Shown: positions 1-8,957, numbered from the stretch's first letter. The stretch is 64,000 nucleotides of DNA from JAPPLB01 sp965208945 (GCA_965208945.1 OZ242366.1:3224001-3288000); one strand, 5' to 3'. Notes: generated from the letters alone by a model not told the origin. Program-made: numbers and translations.

Positions 1-842
1 ATCAGCGGCGCGGCATACACCTTGGCCCTCGGGTGTGCCCATAAGCGCAGTTTGCGCGCGTCTTCAACCAGCGCGGTCGTTTCGCGATCCCCCGCCAGGT
101 GCTCGTGTTCGATCGGAGACTTGTAGGGCCGTTGACCGATCGGCTTCACGTCGAGGTTGAAGAACAGCTCGCGCATTGTGGAGTTGCCGACGACGCTGAT
201 CTCGTAGATCATCTGTCGCCGCAATGCGAGCCTCCGGCACATCTCGCGCAACTCTTGATTCAGGGTGTTGATGACGGCATGGTGGAGTTCGCCGTGGAAT
301 GGACCGGAGTCGTACGAGATGCGGTGCATCACGTCGCTGCCTCCGAAACGCTGCGGGTTCTCGAACGATGCCAGGTAGTTGCTCTCGCCCGTTTCCAGGT
401 CGACCAGTTCGGCCACCACGGTTGTCGTGCCGAGATCGACGGCGACTCCGTACATGCGGCCCCGGTACTTGTCGATGACCTGTTCTCCGTGGATGACGTT
501 GTCCCCGTCGCGGCGAACCGCAGGGTCGAGTGAAACGTCTTTCGGCGGACGCGAAGAGAGAATCTTCTGATGGGCCTGCAATAACGAAAACTCGATGTCC
601 TCGTCGGAGTGCTCGATCACAGCCTGGCAAGCGAGCCGGTAGTCCCCTCGCAGGAACGCTTCCGGCTCGGTCGGCGCGCCGAGGCTTTCCCTGCCTGCCT
701 TCACTTCGACGACGCACTCGTGGCAAAGGCCGGTGCGTCCGCAGGAGGTCGGAACACGCACCTGCAGCTCGTCGGCGTAGTCGAAGATCGTCTTGCCGGC
801 TGCGAGAGGCAGACTTTGCCCGCCGTAAGAGATCCGGCCCAT
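1..842 (-). CDS. RACo-like ASKHA-domain protein with N-terminal 2Fe-2S ferredoxin domain (partial, runs off left edge)
   Basis: Reading back from the ATG at 840-842 gives an uninterrupted frame to base 1. Residues 1-90 form a plant-type 2Fe-2S ferredoxin domain with cysteines at about 34, 40, 43 and 72 (C-x5-C-x2-C...C). From about residue 130 an ASKHA/actin-like ATPase domain begins with the phosphate-1 loop VAVDLGTTTVVAEL. This order is that of DUF4445/RACo proteins, which reductively activate corrinoid proteins at ATP cost. No corrinoid protein or methyltransferase is visible here, so the partner is unknown. The start lies 28 bases after the stop of the NHL gene, so the two are probably co-transcribed. 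The C-terminus is outside the window. Confidence 0.85.
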   Translation of the reverse strand, partial: MGRISYGGQSLPLAAGKTIFDYADELQVRVPTSCGRTGLCHECVVEVKAGRESLGAPTEPEAFLRGDYRLACQAVIEHSDEDIEFSLLQAHQKILSSRPPKDVSLDPAVRRDGDNVIHGEQVIDKYRGRMYGVAVDLGTTTVVAELVDLETGESNYLASFENPQRFGGSDVMHRISYDSGPFHGELHHAVINTLNQELREMCRRLALRRQMIYEISVVGNSTMRELFFNLDVKPIGQRPYKSPIEHEHLAGDRETTALVEDARKLRLWAHPRAKVYAAPL

Positions 843-870
843 GGATGGAGGCGAACCGTCCTCAGGGCCG

Positions 871-1818
871 TCAGGGCTTGACGAATTTCTGGACGCGCAT
901 CCCGACGTTGACGTCGGTCACGTAGACCGCGCCGTCGTCGCCGGCCGCGACGTCATGGGCCCACCAGAACTGGCCGTCCTGGCTTCCGAACGATCCCCAG
1001 GCTTCGAGGATCTTGCCGTTGAGGTCGAGCTTGAGAATCCGATTGCGCTCGGGCGGCGCAGGATTCATGTCGCCGCCATCGGCCACATAGAGAAGGCGGT
1101 CCGAGCCGACGTCGACCCCCCAGGGCCGCCCGAGTTCATCGCTCTTCCACTGCTGGATGAATTTGCCTTCATTCGTGAACACCTGGATGCGGGAGTTGCC
1201 GCGGTCCGCGACGTAGACATTGCCCGCTTCGTCGAGAGTGATCCCGTGAGGATCGACGAACTGCCCTTCCTTGTCGCCCTCGGTTCCCCAGTCGCGGATG
1301 AACTTTCCGCTCGAGTCCAGGTGAACGATGCGGCGGTTGCCGTAGCCATCCGCCACGTACATGTCGCCGTTGGGTGCGATCGCGACGTCGGTGGGGCGGT
1401 TGAAGTGCGAGCCGTCCAAGCCGGGCACGTCCTGCGCTCCTACCGTCATCAGTAGTTTTCCGTCGGGACTGAATTTGTGGACGGTGTGCCGGCGCCCGTC
1501 GGTGACCCAGATATTGTCGTTGTGATCGACCGTCAACCCATGCGCCGACCCGAACAGTCCATCGCCGAACGACGCGATCATCTTGCCGCTTTCGCCTTCG
1601 AAAATGATGATCGGTCGCGCGCCGCGGTGGAAGACGACGACCTGGTTCTTCGAGTTCACTTCCACGCCCGTGGTCTGGCCAAGGGCAAATCCCTTCGGCA
1701 GCGTGGGCCAGCCGTGGACCACTTCGTAGGACTGATTGGCCGAAGTCGTGAGAAGGTTCGGTCCCGCCGCAAGAACGAGCAAACCGAGGAAGACTGCAAG
1801 AAGGAACGAGCGCTGCAT
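871..1818 (-). CDS. Secreted NHL-repeat six-bladed beta-propeller protein
   Basis: The 315-residue product starts with a signal peptide (MQRSFLLAVFLGLLVLAAG). I chose the ATG at 1816-1818 over a longer frame because AGGAGA lies 6-7 bases upstream and the hydrophobic segment follows at once. Six NHL-type blades follow, each with a hydrophobic-GN-hydrophobic-YVAD or WVTD core (for example NIWVTDGRRHTVHKFSPDGK and NVYVADRGNSRIQVF). This resembles the lyase/propeller part of peptidyl-glycine alpha-amidating enzymes and generic NHL proteins. No catalytic residues can be assigned, so a binding or scaffold role outside the cytoplasm is the safest reading. It lies directly upstream of the RACo-like gene. 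Confidence 0.85.
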   Translation of the reverse strand: MQRSFLLAVFLGLLVLAAGPNLLTTSANQSYEVVHGWPTLPKGFALGQTTGVEVNSKNQVVVFHRGARPIIIFEGESGKMIASFGDGLFGSAHGLTVDHNDNIWVTDGRRHTVHKFSPDGKLLMTVGAQDVPGLDGSHFNRPTDVAIAPNGDMYVADGYGNRRIVHLDSSGKFIRDWGTEGDKEGQFVDPHGITLDEAGNVYVADRGNSRIQVFTNEGKFIQQWKSDELGRPWGVDVGSDRLLYVADGGDMNPAPPERNRILKLDLNGKILEAWGSFGSQDGQFWWAHDVAAGDDGAVYVTDVNVGMRVQKFVKP

Positions 1819-1882
1819 GGCGTCTCCTGAAAAGCTGTGTGTGAAAGTGAAGGGAAGTAAACCTCTCAAGAGTGTAACTCAA

Positions 1883-1961
1883 CTGACCTGCATTTCTCAC
1901 CACGCGGCGAGGCGAAGTGCGTGAGAGGGCCGTCAAGACGAGGCGCGAGCCGCTTGGCTAG
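1883..1961 (+). repeat. CTAG element A1, left half only
   Basis: The left arm (CCTGCATTTCTCACC, then the GTGAGAGGG arm) continues to the GCGCGAGCC part and stops in CTAG at 1958-1961. The hairpin and right inverted repeat are missing. The left flank is CTGA. Bases 1958-1960 are the TAG stop of the MEMO1-family gene. Confidence 0.8.
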
Positions 1962-3190
1962 CCAGTGCGGTGGAATTCCATGCCGGCGAAACTGACGACG
2001 GATTGGTCATCGATGTTCCATTGCTCGTAGCGTAGGACGTTTCCCTTGATGGCCGGCACTGCCGCGAGGAAGGTATAGAGGGGAGAGTAGCCGCACCACC
2101 GTAGTGCATCGCGGTTGGGCTTGACCAACTCGAAGAAGCCTTCTGCGTCGGCTGCGCAGACGCGCTTCAGGCGGGCTTCGTCGTGTCGACGTGTTTCAAG
2201 CAGCCTCCCCTGGCCGGCCTTGGCCGAGAAATCATCGCCGTAGCGCCGTCCGATGTGCGCCAGGTCGATCCCCAGCACCCATACAAGCCGGTTGCCGAGC
2301 TTGGCGTCCAACTCGGAGAGGGCGTCGAAGAAGCGTCGGACTTTCTCGTTCTTCTCGGGCGCCGTGCCATTGTTGAGACTTTCCGCAAAAGGCCCGCAGA
2401 GGATCGGCGCCACCTGGATGTCGTGCCGTCCCAGGACATGTTGAAGAAAGATGCATTGGAACTCGATCGAGTGCTCGCTTGAGTGACAGTAGTCTTCCAT
2501 CTCGACCGAGTCCGGAGCCTGCCGGGCGAGCTGATCGACGATCTCGACGTTGGTGGAAAGAGCTCCGAACGGCGTGACGTAAGACTTTCGGGTCAGCCCG
2601 AACCTCTCGGGCGCCCCGTAGTGTGAGGTGCCCAGGATGACGAAGGTCTTGTCCGCGTAGTCCGCGTTCAGCCGGCGGTAAGCCGCAGCGTAGCTCTGAT
2701 ACCCGCCCTCCGGGCTGACGTGAGGGGCTGTAATGGCGGCCAGCGAGTCCTCGCCCTGATGGGCCGGCTCCGGGTCAGCTCCGTATCGCGAAAGCTGCGA
2801 TCGAAGCAGCTCGGCCTGGTCCGGATAACCGGAGCCGGCGTGCGCCGGCGCTCGTTGCTCGGCTTCGGCAAACTCCTTGTGCTTCCGATCGCGCATTTCG
2901 TGAAACTCCGGCGAATCCAGAAAGCCCCCTTTTCGTAACGTGTCGATCAGGTGGCGCACCGTTTCGCCGACGCGGACATCGCCGCCGGTCAAGCGGGTGA
3001 AGAATGCGTGGAGGTCCAGCTCCGTCTTCGTTCCATCGAAGTGCCCGAGACCTTGAACCAGTACGGGCGGGATGACGATCATCGCATCGGAATAGCGGAA
3101 GGGATCGCGAATGAACAGCCCCGGTTGACCAGGGACCGGCGAGGGCATGATGTCGAGCTCGCGGCGGAGTGCGGGGAGTGTGGCGCTCAT
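1958..3190 (-). CDS. MEMO1-family protein (AmmeMemoRadiSam system protein B type)
   Basis: The 410-residue product has an N-terminal region of about 130 residues followed by the MEMO fold. Recognisable blocks are VILGTSHYGAPERFGLTRKS around residue 200, DYCHSSEHSIEFQCIFLQ around 245 and WVLGIDLAHIGRRYGDDF around 320. MEMO proteins are related to extradiol dioxygenases, and the conserved His, Glu and Asp of these blocks match the family. In prokaryotes MEMO1 often neighbours AMMECR1 and a radical SAM enzyme, but neither is within reach here. The TAG stop is part of the CTAG at the end of repeat A1. A later ATG (residue 15) is a possible alternative start. Confidence 0.85.
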   Translation of the reverse strand: MSATLPALRRELDIMPSPVPGQPGLFIRDPFRYSDAMIVIPPVLVQGLGHFDGTKTELDLHAFFTRLTGGDVRVGETVRHLIDTLRKGGFLDSPEFHEMRDRKHKEFAEAEQRAPAHAGSGYPDQAELLRSQLSRYGADPEPAHQGEDSLAAITAPHVSPEGGYQSYAAAYRRLNADYADKTFVILGTSHYGAPERFGLTRKSYVTPFGALSTNVEIVDQLARQAPDSVEMEDYCHSSEHSIEFQCIFLQHVLGRHDIQVAPILCGPFAESLNNGTAPEKNEKVRRFFDALSELDAKLGNRLVWVLGIDLAHIGRRYGDDFSAKAGQGRLLETRRHDEARLKRVCAADAEGFFELVKPNRDALRWCGYSPLYTFLAAVPAIKGNVLRYEQWNIDDQSVVSFAGMEFHRTG

Positions 3191-3248
3191 GCTCGATGAG
3201 GTTGACCGTCCGTAGGTGTGCGACTGCCCGCGAAGCGGGTAGGGATTT

Positions 3249-3974
3249 TTACTCCAGTTCGGGCGCGATCTGATCCGGGGACGTCACTCCGGGCGGCAAC
3301 TCCATGATCTGAATGTTTCGGAAGTGGATTTCCGCCCCTTCCGATTCGAGGCAGAGATAGCCTTTCTTCTGCGTCGAGCGGCTGATGCCGTTCACGAACT
3401 TCCCGTTGACAGAGAGCTTGATGACTCCGTCGACCGCGACCACGTCGTAGACATTCCACTCGCCGCGCCCCTTCGCTCGATTCTCGATCGACTTGCTGCG
3501 GCGCCCCCGCGGATTGTCCGGCGCCGTCTCGACTCCGTTGACCCCGAACAGTTCCCCGTGGACGTAAGCGACCGGAGGCTTCTTGCCGTCGCGCTTGTTG
3601 AGGTTGACCCAATCGAGTTCGAGCATCTGCACTTCTACGCCGTCCGGCAAGCGCTTCTCGGCAGCCGGCTGCGCATTGCTCCACACAAAAACGCCCGAGT
3701 TGCCGCCGGGCTCCATGTGCCGCCACTCGATGTGCAGTATGAAGTTCTCGTACTGCTTCTCGCTGCGCATGACGCCGATGGGATGGCCGGAACAGATCAG
3801 CAAGCCGTCACGGACCTTCCAGGTGTCGGGCGCCGTGTTGACGGGCACCCAGCCGCTGAGGTCCTTGCCGTTGAACAGGGGCTTGAACTGAGGCAGCGGC
3901 GCCGTGCCGGTCTGCTGTCCCGCCAGGACGAGAAGGCATGCAGTGAGCGTCAAGACAATCAAGCTTTTCTTCAT
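3249..3974 (-). CDS. Secreted DUF1080 (3-keto-disaccharide hydrolase-like) protein
   Basis: The 241-residue product has a signal peptide (MKKSLIVLTLTACLLVLAG) and then the DUF1080 concanavalin-like fold: FKPLFNGKDLSGWVPV, DGLLICSG, then NFILHIEWRH and GGNSGVFVW. These are the family signatures. DUF1080 proteins are frequent in Acidobacteriota and Planctomycetota, and some members hydrolyse 3-keto-glycosides. It stands alone here. A CCCGC-TTC-GCGGG hairpin lies downstream (about 3226-3239) but has no clear U-tract, so I do not call it a terminator. Confidence 0.88.
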   Translation of the reverse strand: MKKSLIVLTLTACLLVLAGQQTGTAPLPQFKPLFNGKDLSGWVPVNTAPDTWKVRDGLLICSGHPIGVMRSEKQYENFILHIEWRHMEPGGNSGVFVWSNAQPAAEKRLPDGVEVQMLELDWVNLNKRDGKKPPVAYVHGELFGVNGVETAPDNPRGRRSKSIENRAKGRGEWNVYDVVAVDGVIKLSVNGKFVNGISRSTQKKGYLCLESEGAEIHFRNIQIMELPPGVTSPDQIAPELE

Positions 3975-4283
3975 GGTGTCCTCGATCTCTCCGAAGATAG
4001 GATGACGGTGGTTTTAGCACAGGCGCGGGTGTTGAGTGCAAGCCGGCAGCGCCGAACTGATCTCTTCACCAGTACACTGCCAGGGCAGAAGAGCGTGCCA
4101 GGATGTCCCCGCGACTCATCGCATCCGTCGCGCAAGCTTCTGCCCCGATCGGCGGAATGGCCCGTCCATCTCGAATGCGGTGTCGAGCAGCCTGTTCGCG
4201 GCCCTTCGTAACGCAAGAGTGCGATGATTCGAACGGAGTGCTGGATGCAATCGGATGCGATGCTCGTTCCTTCAATGCCGTCC
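3975..4283. other. Gene-free stretch between DUF1080 gene and carboxylase gene
   Basis: About 310 bases with only short, mutually overlapping open frames and no recognisable domain, tRNA or repeat copy. I see no convincing terminator or promoter. Confidence 0.5.
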
Positions 4284-5837
4284 TCACAACGGGATGTTCC
4301 CGTGTTTCTTGCGCGGCATCGTGTCGGCCTTGGTTTCGAGCATGCGTAGCGCGGCGATCAGCTTCGGCCTCGTGTCTCGCGGCTGGATGACCTCGTCGAT
4401 CCAGCCTTTCTCAGCCGCGATGTAGGGGTTGGCGAAGCGTTCGCGAAACTCTTCGATCTTCGTCTCGCGAAACTCCCGGCTCTTGTCGTCGGCCTCTGCG
4501 ATCTCGCGCCGGTACAGGATGTTGACCGCGCCTTCGGGCCCCATCACGGCGATCTCCGCCGTCGGATAGGCATAGTTGATGTCGGTCCGTACATGTTTGG
4601 ATCCCATCACGCAATAGGCGCCGCCGTAGGCCTTCCGCGTGATCACCGTGATCTTCGGTACCGTCGCTTCCGCATAGGCGTAGAGCAGTTTGGCGCCGTG
4701 CTTGATGATCCCGCCAAACTCTTGTGCGGTGCCCGGCAAAAAGCCCGGCACGTCTTCGAAAGTTACGATCGGGATCCCGAACGCATCGCAAAAACGTACG
4801 AACCGCGCGCCCTTGACGGATCCGTCGATATCGAGACACCCCGCCAGCACTTCCGGTTGATTTGCGACAAGGCCCACCGTTCTCCCATCCAGCCGTGCGA
4901 ACCCGATGACGATGTTTCTCGCGAAGTGCTCCTGAATCTCGAAAAAGTAGCCGTCATCGATCACTCGCCGAATGATCTGCTTGATGTCGTATGGCTGATC
5001 GGATTTCAGCGGCACGATCCTATCGAGTTCCGCCTCGGTGCGGTCGTCGGGGTCGCTGCTCGCTCGGACCGGTCCGTCATCGCGGTTGTTCGAAGGCAGA
5101 AAGCCGACAAGCTCGCGGATCATCCGCAGGCACTCTTCATCCCGCGGCGCAATGAACTGGGCTACGCCGCTGACCTCGTTGTGCGTTCGCGCGCCGCCGA
5201 GTTGCTCCTTCGTCACGTCTTCGTGTGTCACCGTCTTGATCACGTCCGGGCCGGTGACGAACATGTAGCTCGTCTGGTCCACCATGAACGTAAAGTCGGT
5301 GATAGCAGGGGAATAGACCGCTCCGCCGGCGCACGGGCCCATGATGGCGGAGATCTGAGGCACCACTCCGCTGGCCAGCGTGTTGCGCAGGAAAATGTCC
5401 GCGTATCCTGCCAGTGACGCCACCCCTTCCTGGATGCGGGCGCCGCCGGAATCGTTCAGTCCGATGATGGGCGCCCCCATCTTCATGGCGAGGTCCATGA
5501 CCTTGCAGACCTTTGCCGCGTTCTCCAGTGACAACGAGCCGCCGAACACCGTGAAGTCGTGTGCGAACACGTAAACGAGGCGCCCATCGATCCGTCCGTA
5601 GCCCGTAACGAAGCCGTCACCGGGAATCTGCTTCTGCTCCATGCCGAAATCCCGGCACGAGTGGATCACGAGCTTGTCGAGTTCCGAGAAGCTGCCCTCG
5701 TCAAGCAGCAGATCGATGCGCTCTCGGGCCGACATCTTGCCGGCTTGATGCTGGCGTGCGGTGCGCTCCGGTCCGCCGCCGGCTTCCGCCGCCCGGTTTC
5801 GGTTCTCCAGCTCTGTCAGCTTCTCTTCTGGATCCAT
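4284..5837 (-). CDS. Acyl-CoA carboxylase beta subunit (biotin-dependent carboxyltransferase, propionyl-CoA type)
   Basis: The 517-residue product matches the usual length of propionyl/acetyl-CoA carboxylase beta chains (MmdA/PccB). It has the ARERIDLLLDEGSF start block, GGARIQEGVASLAGYADIF, GPCAGGAVYSPAITDFTFMV, the second carboxyltransferase half with PGFLPGTAQE, and GGAYCVMGSKH near the end. It transfers carboxylate from biotin to an acyl-CoA in the cytoplasm. I chose the ATG at 5835-5837 (MDPEEKLTEL). The frame is open 33 codons further upstream, but that extension runs into a repeat. No biotin carboxylase or biotin carrier gene is adjacent, so the complex is encoded elsewhere or shared. 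Confidence 0.93.
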   Translation of the reverse strand: MDPEEKLTELENRNRAAEAGGGPERTARQHQAGKMSARERIDLLLDEGSFSELDKLVIHSCRDFGMEQKQIPGDGFVTGYGRIDGRLVYVFAHDFTVFGGSLSLENAAKVCKVMDLAMKMGAPIIGLNDSGGARIQEGVASLAGYADIFLRNTLASGVVPQISAIMGPCAGGAVYSPAITDFTFMVDQTSYMFVTGPDVIKTVTHEDVTKEQLGGARTHNEVSGVAQFIAPRDEECLRMIRELVGFLPSNNRDDGPVRASSDPDDRTEAELDRIVPLKSDQPYDIKQIIRRVIDDGYFFEIQEHFARNIVIGFARLDGRTVGLVANQPEVLAGCLDIDGSVKGARFVRFCDAFGIPIVTFEDVPGFLPGTAQEFGGIIKHGAKLLYAYAEATVPKITVITRKAYGGAYCVMGSKHVRTDINYAYPTAEIAVMGPEGAVNILYRREIAEADDKSREFRETKIEEFRERFANPYIAAEKGWIDEVIQPRDTRPKLIAALRMLETKADTMPRKKHGNIPL

Positions 5838-5929
5838 AAGCCGCGTCAAAGCCGCCTGGAAGCTACCCAGAGTAACAGAGGGTTGCTCGAAATGTTGTCG
5901 AAATAACCCCGCGCCAGCGCGGGTTGAAG

Positions 5930-6162
5930 CCTGCATTTCTCACCACGCGGCGAGGCGAAGTACGTGAGAGGGCCGTCAGGACGAGGCGCGAGCCGCTCAA
6001 GCCGGCAACACGGCCCTGTAGCGTTTCATCAGACACGAAACACGGCCTTTTTCGACATTTCTTCTGGAGCGAACCAGTCCCCCGCCCATGGTTTTCACGA
6101 ATCACGAATCACGGCCTTTTATCGCGTGCTTCGACCGTCATGTGGCGAGAAAGGCAGGCTAG
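5930..6162 (+). repeat. CTAG element A2, composite copy interrupted at its end by the IS
   Basis: The left inverted repeat and arm at 5930-5990 are followed by a swapped-in middle carrying heptamers (CACGAAA type), the TTCTTCTGGAGCGAACCAG module, more heptamers, and the right arm (TGCTTCGACCGTC...GAGAAAGGCAGG). It ends in CTAG at 6159-6162, which is also the left flank of the insertion sequence. Confidence 0.8.
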
Positions 6163-7754
6163 GAGTCTGTCCCACAGGAATCAGAGCTGTCGTTGGGCAC
6201 GATGGGATCATTGACGACGGCACTGTGCGTGAATTCGGTGGCGACCCCAGTCTACATTCCGGGTCAGATTTACGGCTGATAGCTATACCGAGCTTGCTGG
6301 CTGTTGCTGGGAGCCTGGTGTTGGGCTCGGCATGCTACCCCACCGTCGCCAGCGGCACCATCCCGGCCATCCGGCGCAGGTTCAATGCCAGCGTCACCAA
6401 ACTCCATTCGCCTTGGACTTTACGCAGCCCTCGCAGCGAGAATTGCCGGAACCCCAACCTCGCTTTCAACCATCCGAAGACCGGCTCCACCAGCCCTTTG
6501 CGGCGCGCGTAGTGCTGCTGGCCACGCGGCTCGGCCAAGCGCCTCCGCATGCGCGCCGTCGCTGCTCCGACAATCTTCGGCTGCTCCGACCGGCTCGCCC
6601 GTCCCTCTCGCCCCAGCGCCACCAAGCCCTCGACCTGCCGCCCTTCCAACCCCGCAAAGTTCTCCTCACTGCGATACCCCGCATCCGCCAGTACCCGCTG
6701 CGGCTTGCTCCCCGTGTTCCGCTCCACCTCATCGACCAGCTCCAGCAGCACCCCGTTGTCGGCCGCGTTCTGGCCCACCTGCTGCGCCACGATCAACTGA
6801 CGGCCTTCTTCCACCACCGCTTGCGCGTTGTAGCACTGCTCGAACCCCTGCTGCAGTTTCATGATCCGGCTCTCCGGGTCGGTGAAATTGCGCTGCTTCT
6901 TCGGGGGCGGCTCGCCATACTCCCGCTGGTATTTCGACACCCCGCCCTGAGACCGCTTCCCCGAGGCCACCTTGCCGTCCCCCGCTCGCCGTCCCCGCGC
7001 CTGGTCCTGCCCCGCTTGCTCGGCCTCCAGCGCCCGCTTCGCCTCCCGGATCTTCGCCAGCCGTTGCTCCCGCCGCCGTAACTCCTCCGGCAACTCGTCC
7101 CCGCTGTGCTCCGCTCCGTACAACTCATCCTCGGCCAAGTCGATCTGTTGCGCCCGCTCCAGCAACGCCCGCACCTCTTGCTCCAGCCGCCGCTCCTCGG
7201 CCTGCATCCTCTCGTAACTCATCGCCTTGTGCTTGGAGGCGTTGGCCCGTACTTTCGTCCCATCCAACGCCACCGTCCCCAACTTCACCAGGCCCATCCG
7301 CCGCGCCAGCCGCACCACCTCCACAAACAACTCTCCAAACGTCTCCAGATGCTGCTGCCGGAATCGATTGATGGTCCGAAAATCGGGCCGGTTGCCCGCC
7401 GCCAGCACCCGCAGCGCCACATCCTCCACCAGCTTCGCCGCGATCCGACGCGACGAAAACACTCCCGTTGCATAGCAGTACACCAGCACCTTCAGCAGCA
7501 TCGCCGGGTGATACGGCCGATTGCGCCTCCCATCCCCTTCGTAGCGTTCGTACAACATCCTCAGATCCAGTGCATCGATCGTGTCGGAGATGAAATACGC
7601 CAGATGATCTTCCGGCAACCACTCCCGCAACGACGGCGGTAACAAATACGGCTGATCCGGTTGATACGGCCGGTAGCTGGTCCCCATCCCTCTAGTTTCG
7701 CCCCTCTTGCTCCTTCCTTCTACCTGCTGTCCCCCTTTTCTGTGGGACAGACTC
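6163..7754 (-). mobile_element. IS1182-family insertion sequence, intact, flanked by CTAG
   Basis: The terminal inverted repeats are GAGTCTGTCCCACAG at 6163-6177 and its exact complement at 7740-7754. CTAG lies immediately outside both ends (6159-6162 and 7755-7758), as expected for a 4-bp duplication. The element is about 1.59 kb and carries one transposase gene on the minus strand plus about 170 bases of non-coding sequence at its left end. The left CTAG is the end of repeat A2. The right CTAG holds the TAG stop of the aminotransferase gene, which the insertion therefore preserves. Confidence 0.85.
6335..7687 (-). CDS. IS1182-family DDE transposase
   Basis: The 450-residue product has the InsH-like N-terminal domain (PYLLPPSLREWLPEDHLAYF, then YHPAMLLKVLVYCYATGVFS and SRRIAAKLVEDVALRVLAAG). 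The DDE region begins at KLGTVALDGTKVRANASKHK, followed by a charged helical insert (about residues 170-260), VLADAGYRSEENF and a C-terminal RKGLVEPVFGWLKARLGFRQ block. Length and order fit IS1182. The frame is intact, so the element may still be active. It catalyses cut-and-paste or copy-out transposition of the surrounding element. Confidence 0.93.
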   Translation of the reverse strand: MGTSYRPYQPDQPYLLPPSLREWLPEDHLAYFISDTIDALDLRMLYERYEGDGRRNRPYHPAMLLKVLVYCYATGVFSSRRIAAKLVEDVALRVLAAGNRPDFRTINRFRQQHLETFGELFVEVVRLARRMGLVKLGTVALDGTKVRANASKHKAMSYERMQAEERRLEQEVRALLERAQQIDLAEDELYGAEHSGDELPEELRRREQRLAKIREAKRALEAEQAGQDQARGRRAGDGKVASGKRSQGGVSKYQREYGEPPPKKQRNFTDPESRIMKLQQGFEQCYNAQAVVEEGRQLIVAQQVGQNAADNGVLLELVDEVERNTGSKPQRVLADAGYRSEENFAGLEGRQVEGLVALGREGRASRSEQPKIVGAATARMRRRLAEPRGQQHYARRKGLVEPVFGWLKARLGFRQFSLRGLRKVQGEWSLVTLALNLRRMAGMVPLATVG

Positions 7755-8957
7755 CTAGTTCACCGGCAACCCGGCCGATCTTTCGATCGGCTTGTAGGCG
7801 GTGTGGATCTTCTCGATGGCCCGCATGATGTCCAATACATCCTCTTCATCCCCCATCAGTGTCGCGAGCGGCAGCCAGAAGGAATGGCCGCACGCCTCTT
7901 CCGCCACCGGACACGGTTCTACTCGATGAGCGAGGTTCTCATACATCGGGTTCTTGTAGAGCGGCTTCTCATAGAACGGCGCGCAGGGGATGCCTTCGGC
8001 CTTCATCGCTTCGACGAATTCGTCGCGCCCCACGCCGAACTCCTTCTCTTCAATCGCGCATGTGACGATGTAGAAAGACTGCACGTTCGCCCCGGCTGGC
8101 GCCGTTTGGAAGCGGATCCCCGGCGTGCGCACCGATTTCATCAGCAAGCCGGCGTTCTGCTGGCGAAGTCTGACCTGTTCCGGCAGCTTCTCGAGTTGGG
8201 CCGTCAGAACCGCGGCCTGAAACCCGGTCATTCGGTAGTTCGACGCCAGGATGAAGTGGTCGAACCAGCCTGCCCCCTGGCGGCGCCCGCAGTTTCCGTA
8301 GGATCGGGCGCGGGCGGCAATGTCATTTTCATTGGTCGTAATGATTCCTCCTTCGCCGGCCGTCATCACTTTCGTGTTCTGGAAGCTGAATGTCCCGACC
8401 AGTCCGATGCTGCCCGCTCTCTGGCCGTGCCATTCCGCCCCGTGGGCATGAGCGGCGTCTTCGATGACAACGAGATCCTTCTGCGCCGCGACCTGTTGAA
8501 TGCGGTCCATTTCGGCCATGATGCCGCCGAAGTGCACTACGATCACGGCTTTTGTTCTCTCGCCGGCCGCCTCCAGAATGCGGTCCGGTGAGATGTTGTA
8601 GGTGTCGCGGTCGATATCCACGAACACCGGTATGGCGCCCACCCGCGAGACCGCCGAGGAGGTTGCGATGAAGCTGTGCGCGGGTACGATCACTTCGTCG
8701 CCCGGCCCGATACCGGCGGCATGGAGCGCGATCTCGATCGCGGTGTCGCCGTTGACGCAGGTAACCGCATGCTGGCAATCGTGCATTTCCGCAAACAGCT
8801 TTTCGAATTCGCCGACGAGCTGGTTGTAACCGCCCCATTGCCGCGAACGGATCACTTCGAGCAGCAGCTCTTCCTCCCGTGCGCCCGCCATCGGCCAGGT
8901 CGGGTAGGGTTCCGTTCGAATCGGTTCGCCGCCGTGGATTGCCAGCTTTTTACTCAT
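7755..8957 (-). CDS. DegT/DnrJ/EryC1/StrS-family PLP aminotransferase
   Basis: The 400-residue product starts MSKKLAIHGGEPIRTEPYP at the ATG at 8955-8957. The longer open frame upstream enters repeat-flanking sequence and is unlikely to be translated. Fold-type I PLP residues are visible: VNGDTAIEIALHAAGIGPGD, VVIEDAAHAHGAEW, and the Schiff-base Lys near residue 196 in FSFQNTKVMTAGEGG. Relatives make amino sugars or act on 3-amino-5-hydroxybenzoate-type substrates. Here no sugar-nucleotide partners are nearby, so the substrate is unknown. The stop TAG lies within the CTAG at the right border of the insertion sequence. Confidence 0.9.
   Translation of the reverse strand: MSKKLAIHGGEPIRTEPYPTWPMAGAREEELLLEVIRSRQWGGYNQLVGEFEKLFAEMHDCQHAVTCVNGDTAIEIALHAAGIGPGDEVIVPAHSFIATSSAVSRVGAIPVFVDIDRDTYNISPDRILEAAGERTKAVIVVHFGGIMAEMDRIQQVAAQKDLVVIEDAAHAHGAEWHGQRAGSIGLVGTFSFQNTKVMTAGEGGIITTNENDIAARARSYGNCGRRQGAGWFDHFILASNYRMTGFQAAVLTAQLEKLPEQVRLRQQNAGLLMKSVRTPGIRFQTAPAGANVQSFYIVTCAIEEKEFGVGRDEFVEAMKAEGIPCAPFYEKPLYKNPMYENLAHRVEPCPVAEEACGHSFWLPLATLMGDEEDVLDIMRAIEKIHTAYKPIERSAGLPVN

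Noticed and set aside
3220..3248. Terminator after the DUF1080 gene
   Set aside because: A 5-bp GC hairpin is present but no U-tract follows it on the minus strand.
6163..7754. CTAG elements as simple deletion derivatives (MITEs) of the local IS1182 element
   Set aside because: The terminal sequences differ completely. Only the CTAG border is shared, so common ancestry is not supported by these data.
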